Source: Candidatus Aminicenantota bacterium
GTDB lineage: Bacteria; Acidobacteriota; Aminicenantia; Aminicenantales; Aminicenantaceae
NCBI GenBank assembly: GCA_023135995.1
Contig: JAGLRY010000106.1
Coordinates: 1-8,424 of the forward strand
Length of the DNA: 8,424 nt
Direction of reading: 5' to 3'
Under the pieces are notes generated by a model. It worked only from the letters and a program-made list of their open reading frames with translations. It ran no database searches and was not told the origin of the DNA. The translations under genes were made by a program, and so were the position numbers. Shown one piece after another: positions 1 to 5,639 of the stretch. The first letter of the stretch is position 1, and each line of letters begins with the position of its first letter.

Positions 1-180
1 GCTGAGTGCGAAGACCTGGAGTATAAAGATAACGTACTGACCTTTAATTTTTCCATTTATGATGGGTATTCCCCCATGACCGTCTACATAACTTTAGAGG
101 TTGATGGGGACACCATGACAGGACAGTGGGAAACAGTGGAAGGAGATACCGGCGCAATCAATATGGAAAAAAAGGAGTAA
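1..180 (+). CDS. 3' end of an unidentified protein gene (partial)
   Basis: The frame starting at base 1 is open from the window edge to a TAA at 178-180, giving the last 59 residues of a protein whose start lies outside. The tail alternates hydrophobic and polar residues, for example FNFSIYDG and VYITLEVDGDTMTGQW, and ends MEKKE. This pattern suggests the last strands of a small beta-sandwich or barrel domain of the kind often found at the C-terminus of exported proteins. The family cannot be named from this fragment. The codon usage looks like that of the following genes. No terminator hairpin follows the stop; a separate promoter at 219-247 serves the next gene, so the two need not be one operon. 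I am confident that this is coding and not confident about any function. Confidence 0.65.
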   Translation, partial: AECEDLEYKDNVLTFNFSIYDGYSPMTVYITLEVDGDTMTGQWETVEGDTGAINMEKKE

Positions 181-218
181 CTTTAGACTTTGGCCGCAAG
201 CTTCTAACCAGTATATTT

Positions 219-247
219 TTGACATCACTTTTCCCCTCTGATATATA
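219..247 (+). promoter_or_regulatory. Sigma70-type promoter for the serine hydrolase gene
   Basis: A perfect -35 box TTGACA (219-224) is followed after exactly 17 bases by TATATA (242-247). A TG one base ahead of the -10 box (239-240) gives an extended -10. Transcription would start near base 254, leaving a leader of about 105 bases before the ATG at 360. The element lies between the stop of the first gene and the start of the next, where a promoter is expected. It is assigned by sequence match only. Confidence 0.6.
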
Positions 248-359
248 TTTCCACATGCGTTTTCTGTTCAGAAGGGAATTCTATCTCCAGGGAAAGACTC
301 TACAGTTCCTAGTTTGGAGCAAGATAAAATAAGGTCGTTTTAAGAGAGAGGTGGATGTC

Positions 360-1607
360 ATGGATCGATTAAAAAGGCTGAACACGGGATTCCGGAAGCT
401 TGGCATAGGTGTTTTAATTCTATTTTTAGTCCTTTCTTTAAGCCTGGCGCATCCTCTTCCCAAGGCCAAACCAGAGAAAGTCGGAATGTCTTCGGCGAGG
501 CTTAACAGAGTGAAAGCTATCATACAGGAAGCCATTGAGCGTAAGGATTTTCCTGGCGCCGTGCTTTTGGTCGGGAGGAAAGGTAAGATCGTCTTCCATC
601 AATCCTTTGGAAACAGCCAGTTGATTCCCGCGTCACAACCCATGAGCACCTCGATGATTTTTGACCTTGCCTCCATCACCAAACCCGTCGCGACGGCCAC
701 ATCCATTATGATCCTTGTCGAGCAGGGCAAAATTCGCTTATGGGACAAAGTTAAGGATTTTATCCCTGAATTCAAACCTTATGTCAGCGATGTTGGTCAA
801 GTGCCTGAAGAAATCAATGAGCCGCAGGACGCCCGTCTCTGGCATTTGCTGACCCACACTTCGGGTTTACCCCCCTATACAGATGCGGAGGAGGTCGCTC
901 AGAGGTTCGGTGATCCTTTATCCACAGAAACATTAGTGGATCACATCGCCCAATTAGAGAAGTCCGGCCCCCCGGGTGAGGCCTTCCATTACAGTTGTCT
1001 CGGATTTATCAGCCTTGCGTCTATCATCAAAAAAGTCACGGGACAGACAGTTGCTGAGTTTGCCGCAGAAAACATATTTTTGCCATTAAAAATGAAGCGC
1101 ACTTTTTTTACTCCCTCTGCGGAGTTCCATCATCTGTGTGTTCCCACAGAAGTCGTGGATGGCAAACCTCTGCTCGGCATCGTTCATGATCCTTTGGCGC
1201 GCTTACAGGAGGGTATTTCTGGCAATGCGGGACTGTTTTCGACGGCGGGAGATCTGGCGATTTTTGCGCAAATGATATTGAACAAAGGAGAGTTCAAGGG
1301 GAAGAGGATTTTAAGTCCGCTCGCGGTGGAGCGGATGACATCCGTGTATCCAGAGGTCGCTTTTGCTGGACGCGGATTGGGATGGGATCTCGATTCTTCC
1401 TTTTCTACCAACAGCGGGGACTTATTCGGGCCCGATTCCTTCGGACACACAGGCTACACCGGAACCTCCATCTGGATTGACCCTGAAACAGAGACCTTTG
1501 TGATATTCCTGACAAACAGAGTCCATCCTGACGATGGAAGCTCTGTTGCATCCATGAGGAGCCGGGTCGCCAACATCGTCGCCAGCTCCATCATCGAAAA
1601 AAGGTGA
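360..1607 (+). CDS. Exported serine hydrolase, beta-lactamase/PBP4B (YfeW)-like family
   Basis: Probable periplasmic serine esterase or peptidase of the class C beta-lactamase fold (Beta-lactamase family, PF00144), 415 residues from the ATG at 360. I chose this start over the in-frame GTG at 351 because GAGGTGG (348-354) sits at proper spacing before it. Residues 15-30 form a hydrophobic signal segment, with possible cleavage after SLA30. The catalytic SxxK motif is S105-I-T-K108 in the usual DLASITKPVAT setting. The second motif is Y211-S-C213, and the third is H363-T-G365 followed by YTGTSIWIDP. VHD at 275-277 followed by GNAGLFSTAGDL at 288-299 resembles the PBP4B/YfeW branch. Cys at position 213, where Asn or Asp is usual, is odd. 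Substrate is unknown; peptidoglycan peptides, D-amino acid peptides or esters are all possible. It has its own promoter and is probably monocistronic. Confidence 0.88.
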   Translation: MDRLKRLNTGFRKLGIGVLILFLVLSLSLAHPLPKAKPEKVGMSSARLNRVKAIIQEAIERKDFPGAVLLVGRKGKIVFHQSFGNSQLIPASQPMSTSMIFDLASITKPVATATSIMILVEQGKIRLWDKVKDFIPEFKPYVSDVGQVPEEINEPQDARLWHLLTHTSGLPPYTDAEEVAQRFGDPLSTETLVDHIAQLEKSGPPGEAFHYSCLGFISLASIIKKVTGQTVAEFAAENIFLPLKMKRTFFTPSAEFHHLCVPTEVVDGKPLLGIVHDPLARLQEGISGNAGLFSTAGDLAIFAQMILNKGEFKGKRILSPLAVERMTSVYPEVAFAGRGLGWDLDSSFSTNSGDLFGPDSFGHTGYTGTSIWIDPETETFVIFLTNRVHPDDGSSVASMRSRVANIVASSIIEKR

Positions 1608-1631
1608 CAAAAAAGGGACAGTCATTTTTAT

Positions 1632-1678
1632 TGTAGGGACCGTTTCCCAAACGGTCCGTTCAGGGAACGGACCCTACA
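1632..1678. repeat. Compound palindrome, TGTAGGG...CCCTACA type
   Basis: The ends TGTAGGG (1632-1638) and CCCTACA (1672-1678) are perfect inverted copies. Inside are two perfect 9-bp hairpins that share bases and so exclude each other: 1637-1645 pairs with 1649-1657 around a CCC loop, and 1653-1661 pairs with 1665-1673 around an AGG loop. The arm unit ACCGTTT/AAACGGT/CCGTTC/GAACGG is thus present in alternating orientation. From general knowledge, short palindromes ending in GTAGGG...CCCTAC occur scattered between genes in many bacteria. I infer this is one copy of such a dispersed repeat. It lies 24 bases after the serine hydrolase stop and could also act as an mRNA 3' end, although no T-run follows. 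Confidence 0.7.
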
Positions 1679-1716
1679 TCTGAATGAAGTTGACAGGTAC
1701 ATTTTCCCCAATGCTT

Positions 1717-1745
1717 TTGACAAGTTTGGATTCCTTTGGTATAAG
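1717..1745 (+). promoter_or_regulatory. Sigma70-type promoter for the UshA-like lipoprotein gene
   Basis: TTGACA (1717-1722), a 17-base spacer and TATAAG (1740-1745) match the consensus at 11 of 12 positions. Transcription would start near 1752, giving a leader of about 70 bases before the ATG at 1823. A further TTGACA at 1690-1695 has no good -10 partner. The site overlaps a reading frame discussed in the findings, which is the main reason for doubt. Confidence 0.55.
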
Positions 1746-1767
1746 CATTCTCTTAGTAAGGACATAC

Positions 1768-1793
1768 GCCCTTCTGAAACGGGCTTTATTTTG
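1768..1793 (+). terminator. Weak terminator-like hairpin in the leader of the UshA-like gene
   Basis: GCCC (1768-1771) pairs with GGGC (1781-1784) across a 9-base loop and is followed by TTTATTTTG. The stem is only four base pairs. It may be a weak terminator for the upstream gene, an attenuator in the leader of the downstream one, or chance. Confidence 0.2.
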
Positions 1794-1822
1794 AATTTTG
1801 ATCTGAGGATCGATGTGAAGTT

Positions 1823-3373
1823 ATGGAAGCTTTAAAAAAACACCATCTTCTTTTTATCTTCTCGTTACTTTTTTTTCTTGTTATTCTTCCCTTCTCATGC
1901 CAAAAAAAATCTCCAGAGCCGGTGACGATTCACTTGCTTCACTCCAATGATACACATGGGGCATTCCTGCCTTACAATTACATGGTCGGTGAAACAAAAA
2001 GACTTGTCGGGGGGATGGAGACGGTGAGTCACTATCTGAGTGAGATCAGGAAGTCACCTGGAGAAGTTTTGTTGGTGGATACGGGTGACGTTATGACCGG
2101 AACTCTTGCGACACAGCTGGAGTACAAGGGAGTTATCGGCGGCGCCATGATGCAGTTCATGAACTTGCTGGGTTATGACGTATGGTGTTATGGAAACCAT
2201 GCTTTTGATAAGGGTCAGGAGAATGCCAAGGGCCTGGAAAGACTGGCCAACTTTCCCACTGTTCTGACGAATATCGTGTACAAAGAAAACGGCGAACTTT
2301 TTGCTGAAAAACCCTATGTGATCTTGGAAAAAGCAGGCCTAAAAATAGGCGTTATTGGTGTCATGGAAGAAACTTTCCTTATAGAAGTGGATAAGAAACA
2401 AACCGTTGGCCTCGAAGTTTTGCCCATGGTGTCCACCCTTAATTCATATATTCCTGAATTGGATAAAAAGACAGACCTCATAATCGTCCTTGCCCAGGCC
2501 AAGTATGATTCAGGGAAACAGATCGCAGAGGAAGTGCCGGGAGTTGATGTGGTCTTGCTCGCGGATGGCCGATTTGAATTTGAGGAGATCAATGGGGTTT
2601 TGGTCAAATCGTCTCGAGGAAACCTGAGAACGTTGGGATCGTTGGTCATAACAGTCCAAGATGACAGGATCATCGATTATAAAGAAGAACTTGTATGGCT
2701 CTGGGCGGATATCGATATGAATCCTTCACCGGAAATCAGCGCATTGATCAAAGAGATCCAAAATTCGATCAAAGAGGAATACAATCGTAAGATCGGTGTT
2801 TGCGAATTTGATAAGACGCGTGATTCCCATCCTGTAGAAAGTGTCCTCGGGAATTGGATCACAGATGCCATGCGGTGGAAAACCGGGGCTCAGATCGCTT
2901 TCCAGAACAGCGGCGGGATCCGGGCCGATATCCTATCAGGCCCGATAACGATAGCGGACATATATGAAGTGTCTCCTTTTAATAATGTTCTCATCGTTTT
3001 TGAATTGACGGGTCAGCAAATCAAAGAGGTCCTTGAGTGTGACATAGAGAGGGGATGGGACAGGCTCCAGGTCTCAGGAATCACGTATCGGCACTATAAG
3101 AAAGGTGCTAAGCCAGAGGGAGAGAGAGTCGATTATGTGGAAGTCGATGGTGAGGTTGTAGTCGATAAAGGCCAGATCCTCCTCCCCGACAAGGTCTATT
3201 CAGTCACGAGTAATGACTATGTTGTCGGACAGGCCAAGGACAAATATTTTAGCTTCCCTATCTCGGAATCGAAAGACACTGGATTTCCCCTGAATCAGGT
3301 GCTTGTGGAATGGCTTGAGCAGAATGAAGTTCTTGTTTGTGAGATTGAGGAGCGGATTCAAATCATTCAGTAA
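1823..3373 (+). CDS. UshA-like 5'-nucleotidase-family lipoprotein with eroded metal site
   Basis: 516 residues with both domains of the UshA/5'-nucleotidase family: an N-terminal calcineurin-like metallophosphatase domain (about 33-290) and a C-terminal 5_nucleotid_C domain (about 320-490). The first 25 residues are a hydrophobic signal ending LPFSC26, a relaxed lipobox, so it is probably a lipoprotein. Motifs kept: HSNDTHG (40-46), VDTGD (85-89), GNHAFD (124-129; Glu usual at the Ala), and NSGGIR (362-367) in the substrate domain. Motifs lost: the usual LSHLG His is replaced in LAQAKYDS (223-230), the GHSH motif is LADGRF (246-251), and the GGDGY-type segment reads GQAKDKYF (469-476). The frame is otherwise intact and full length, so this is not simple decay. 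It may have little nucleotidase activity, another metal arrangement, or a binding role. The ribosome-binding site is weak (GAAG at 1817-1820, very close). The 3' end overlaps the convergent acid phosphatase gene by 7 bases. Confidence 0.85.
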   Translation: MEALKKHHLLFIFSLLFFLVILPFSCQKKSPEPVTIHLLHSNDTHGAFLPYNYMVGETKRLVGGMETVSHYLSEIRKSPGEVLLVDTGDVMTGTLATQLEYKGVIGGAMMQFMNLLGYDVWCYGNHAFDKGQENAKGLERLANFPTVLTNIVYKENGELFAEKPYVILEKAGLKIGVIGVMEETFLIEVDKKQTVGLEVLPMVSTLNSYIPELDKKTDLIIVLAQAKYDSGKQIAEEVPGVDVVLLADGRFEFEEINGVLVKSSRGNLRTLGSLVITVQDDRIIDYKEELVWLWADIDMNPSPEISALIKEIQNSIKEEYNRKIGVCEFDKTRDSHPVESVLGNWITDAMRWKTGAQIAFQNSGGIRADILSGPITIADIYEVSPFNNVLIVFELTGQQIKEVLECDIERGWDRLQVSGITYRHYKKGAKPEGERVDYVEVDGEVVVDKGQILLPDKVYSVTSNDYVVGQAKDKYFSFPISESKDTGFPLNQVLVEWLEQNEVLVCEIEERIQIIQ

Positions 3374-4020
3374 TGTGAATCCACCAAGACCTCTTCCCCG
3401 AGTTTTCCGATTTCAGGTAGGGGTTTATGTGTGGAATTATCCGCACGGATAATCCTTATGGCACGAATGCGGATGGCTTGAGCGGCAAGAATATCCCCAT
3501 CGGAATCGCCGTAATAGATCTGGATATTGTTCTCTTGCAAGGGAGCGATTTTGGGATTATCTCCGGGATTTGCTCCACAAAATATCACTGGATTGGGATT
3601 ATCCAGTTCGAAGGTCCTTGCCAAAAGTCCGGTCAGAGTTTCAGTCTCTGTAGGGTTCCTTCCTGTGATAAAGAAAATATTATCGCCACGATCTTTGTGG
3701 AAAGCGATGAGTCGTCGTGTGCTCTCTTTGGGAATGCTGAAGCCGTCGAGACCGTTGTTCAAATCCATATGGAACTCTGGATTGGATAGGTAATCTTTGC
3801 TTCCAGGCGAATATTTCTGCTGCCCGTAGTAATAGGCTGGGCTTGAAAAGAGGACGGTGTCATCTATATCAAAACCCACATTCATCGCTGGTTGGTTCTG
3901 TAAGCTGATCGAGATGTCTTCAAACGTCACCCACCGGATTTGGTCCTCTTGAATGGCTGGGGAACAACTCAAGCAAGCCAAAATGAAAACGATCGCGATT
4001 ATCTTTTCCTTGCCGATCAT
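3367..4020 (-). CDS. aphA: Class B acid phosphatase (AphA-like), probable lipoprotein
   Basis: 217 residues of the HAD-type class B acid phosphatase family, which hydrolyses phosphomonoesters, including nucleotides, in the periplasm. The match to the Escherichia coli AphA pattern is close along the length: FDIDDTVLFSSP (50-61; nucleophile D51, acid D53), a KYSPGSKDYLSNPEF block, NNG and FSIPKE, FFITGR with T119, K157, GDSDGD (171-176; metal Asp), and NSTHKPLPE near the end. E. coli AphA is soluble and secreted. Here the signal ends ILAC16LSC19, which fits a lipobox at C16 (or C19), so membrane anchoring is inferred. The start is supported by AGAGGAG (4035-4029) eight bases upstream on the minus strand, and by a promoter at 4094-4066. 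It converges on the UshA-like gene with a 7-base overlap and no visible terminator between them. Both products may act on envelope phosphoesters. Confidence 0.92.
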   Translation of the reverse strand: MIGKEKIIAIVFILACLSCSPAIQEDQIRWVTFEDISISLQNQPAMNVGFDIDDTVLFSSPAYYYGQQKYSPGSKDYLSNPEFHMDLNNGLDGFSIPKESTRRLIAFHKDRGDNIFFITGRNPTETETLTGLLARTFELDNPNPVIFCGANPGDNPKIAPLQENNIQIYYGDSDGDILAAQAIRIRAIRIIRADNSTHKPLPEIGKLGEEVLVDSHY

Positions 4021-4065
4021 CTCTATGACTCCTCTATACGCTCATATGGGAAATACTTAACCTGG

Positions 4066-4094
4066 ATTATAATGACTTCAACAGTATCAGTAAA
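4066..4094 (-). promoter_or_regulatory. Sigma70-type promoter for aphA
   Basis: Read on the minus strand, TTTACT (4094-4089), a 17-base spacer and a perfect TATAAT (4071-4066) form a promoter. The predicted start is near 4059, giving a leader of about 40 bases. It lies back to back with the plus-strand promoter at 4118-4146, with 23 bases between the two -35 boxes, so a regulator bound there could affect both. Confidence 0.55.
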
Positions 4095-4117
4095 GAGCCT
4101 TTCTTTGTTCCTTCGTC

Positions 4118-4146
4118 TTGACGTCTTCGGTTATTAAGCATATATA
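4118..4146 (+). promoter_or_regulatory. Sigma70-type promoter for the metallophosphoesterase gene
   Basis: TTGACG (4118-4123), a 17-base spacer and TATATA (4141-4146) lie upstream of the gene starting at 4200. Transcription would start near 4153. The -35 region carries the palindrome GACGTC (4120-4125) and a repeated CGTCTT, which might be an operator but could be chance. Confidence 0.5.
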
Positions 4147-4167
4147 TGTCTTAGAATCTGGGGAGAG

Positions 4168-4185
4168 ATGTCTGTCATAAAATAA
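4168..4185 (+). CDS. Possible five-codon leader ORF (MSVIK)
   Basis: ATG at 4168 is preceded directly by GGGGAGAG (4160-4167), encodes M-S-V-I-K and stops at TAA 4183-4185. Fifteen bases later the true gene begins with nearly the same sequence, GGGAGAGAG-ATG (4191-4202). The two starts are in different frames. This may be a translated leader that sets ribosome loading on the phosphoesterase gene, or a chance result of duplication of the GGGAGAGATG segment. Confidence 0.2.
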   Translation: MSVIK

Positions 4186-4199
4186 GGATAGGGAGAGAG

Positions 4200-5426
4200 A
4201 TGAGCCGAATACGCAGCGCCATTGTTTTGTCTGACCTGCATCTGGGAAGGGAAATGAGCTATCTCTACACAAAAGATGAGAGGTTCAAAAAGAACAGTCT
4301 GGCTCTCCAGGGGTTGCTTTCGGAGCTGGGACCTCAGAACGAGGTCATTCTCCTCGGCGATTTTCTGGAGCTGGCCATAGGATCTCTGGATGAAGTCTAT
4401 CAAGATGCCCGGGAATTCTTCTCTTTGCTCGCCGAGACTGGCCCCTACGAACGGATCGTGTTTATCCCGGGAAATCATGACCATCATTTTTGGAGGGAGC
4501 TTGTCGAAGAGGTCTTCATCAACGAACGCCTCCGGAGGAGCTTACCCCCTCCCGGACATCACAAATACCCCAGATGTTTTGTGGATATGCGCTTTTCGTC
4601 CGCAGACTCGGATCCTGCGTCTCCTATTGCGCTCACAGAAGTGTGGCCAGACAATAAACCCATGCCTGAGATTGTTGTCAAATATCCCCACCATTTTGCC
4701 AGCATCCCATCGAACGAAGGGAAGGATAATCATTATCTGTTCACGCACGGGCACTTTTTGGAAGATCTGTTCAAGCCCGTGAACTATATCATTCAACCGG
4801 CTCATCTGGAAGAGTTAGAAGCATTCAATAATTTCTGGCTGGAATCCTTCGACTACCACATATGGCATGCCGGAAGACTTTCGAATTTTGTCTGGAAGTT
4901 TGTACAGAGTTTTCAGAGATGGGGAGCCAAAGACAATCCCGAAATGGAAAACATGATCGATGAGATCTTTCATCAGCTCAGGGAAAAAGGATATCTCAGC
5001 TGGCTGAGTGCATGTGTGCTGAAACGTTTCATGAAGGGGAAGATCAGAAAAATTTCATGGAATGAAAACAGTGGATTGTATAAAGCTGCAGTAGACGAGA
5101 AATTGATCAGGAGCATTGAAGATTATATCGGGCGTTATATCGTCTCCCGCTATCAAAAGGGGAGAGCGAAAGATTTGGACCTCCCGGCGGATTCAGATAT
5201 TCCCATGCCTTTCACTTTTGTCTTCGGCCACACACACATCCCGATCAAAGATGAGGATATGGAAAGATCCAGGGCGGTCGTCAATAGCAAAGTCTATCCG
5301 CTCTTGAACACAGGCGGATGGCTGCGCACAGATGGACCGGGAATCGCGGGCGGCGAGAACGCGGGTGTTTTAGTGATCAACGAAACAGGAGCGTTCTGGA
5401 AGTCACTTGCCGGTCAGTTGGAATAG
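4200..5426 (+). CDS. Calcineurin-like metallophosphoesterase, long form
   Basis: 408 residues with a complete two-metal phosphoesterase motif set: SDLHLGRE (D12, H14), LLGDF (G53, D54), PGNHDHHF (G91-N-H-D94), FTHGHFLED (H183, H185), FGHTHIP (G343-H-T-H346) and LNTGGW (370-374). The order and spacing of the early motifs recall the LpxH/YfcE-type phosphoesterases. There is no signal peptide, so it should act in the cytosol. It is much longer than the roughly 240-residue LpxH group because about 160 residues separate H183 from GHTH. That stretch is rich in Trp and Phe (205-241) and looks helical, perhaps a lid or membrane-contacting surface. The substrate is unknown. The ATG at 4200 follows GGGAGAGAG. 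Divergent from aphA and followed by a terminator-like hairpin, it is probably a single-gene unit. Confidence 0.85.
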   Translation: MSRIRSAIVLSDLHLGREMSYLYTKDERFKKNSLALQGLLSELGPQNEVILLGDFLELAIGSLDEVYQDAREFFSLLAETGPYERIVFIPGNHDHHFWRELVEEVFINERLRRSLPPPGHHKYPRCFVDMRFSSADSDPASPIALTEVWPDNKPMPEIVVKYPHHFASIPSNEGKDNHYLFTHGHFLEDLFKPVNYIIQPAHLEELEAFNNFWLESFDYHIWHAGRLSNFVWKFVQSFQRWGAKDNPEMENMIDEIFHQLREKGYLSWLSACVLKRFMKGKIRKISWNENSGLYKAAVDEKLIRSIEDYIGRYIVSRYQKGRAKDLDLPADSDIPMPFTFVFGHTHIPIKDEDMERSRAVVNSKVYPLLNTGGWLRTDGPGIAGGENAGVLVINETGAFWKSLAGQLE

Positions 5427-5491
5427 AAAATGTGCCAGGCAACATCTCCTCGCCATCGCGCGCAAAAACAAACGAATTTGAAACCACCCCA

Positions 5492-5535
5492 AATCACCGC
5501 GAATTTCATCCTTAAGGGTGATTGCACTTTTTTTT
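5492..5535 (+). terminator. Probable intrinsic terminator after the metallophosphoesterase gene
   Basis: AATCACC (5492-5498) pairs perfectly with GGTGATT (5517-5523) around an 18-base loop. Four bases later comes a run of eight T (5528-5535). The long loop and the GCAC between stem and T-run make it imperfect. Its position between the gene end at 5426 and the next promoter fits a terminator. The rest of 5427-5491 holds nothing I recognise. Confidence 0.4.
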
Positions 5536-5550
5536 AGTTGTTGGTATAAA
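5522..5550 (+). promoter_or_regulatory. Extended -10 promoter for the histidine kinase-PhzF pair
   Basis: TATAAA (5545-5550) is preceded by TG one base upstream (5542-5543) and by TTGCAC (5522-5527) at a 17-base spacing. The -35 box is poor, but the extended -10 can compensate. The predicted start is near 5557, giving a leader of about 83 bases. An alternative is TTGAGT (5577-5582) with TAGAAT (5598-5603), whose spacing of 15 is short. The -35 box overlaps the terminator stem. Confidence 0.4.
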
Positions 5551-5639
5551 AAGATCAAGAGATAGCTATGCGCTTATTGAGTTTTAAGCCTCTGGGGTAG
5601 AATTTTTACAAGCGTCTCTAGCATCAAATAGAGCTGGTT

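Noticed and set aside
126..332. 68-codon plus-strand ORF over the end of the first gene
   Set aside because: It spans the stop of the first gene and the strong promoter at 219-247, and has no ribosome-binding site or recognisable content.
1690..1695. First TTGACA as a promoter -35 box
   Set aside because: No acceptable -10 box lies 16-18 bases downstream; the second TTGACA at 1717 is a far better match.
2314..2673. 119-codon minus-strand ORF inside the UshA-like gene
   Set aside because: A Ser/Thr-rich antisense shadow with no family features. I considered whether it explained the eroded motifs, but the plus frame is continuous and homologous on both sides.
3427..3789. 120-codon plus-strand ORF opposite aphA
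   Set aside because: The minus strand carries an unmistakable AphA family protein; the plus frame is a shadow.
4134..4487. 117-codon minus-strand ORF opposite the metallophosphoesterase start
   Set aside because: It overlaps the catalytic motif region of a clear gene and crosses its leader; no protein-like motif is seen.
5459..5511. Repeated GAATTT blocks near 5473 and 5500
   Set aside because: They resemble fragments of dispersed repeats at first sight, but they are too short and irregular to call a repeat.
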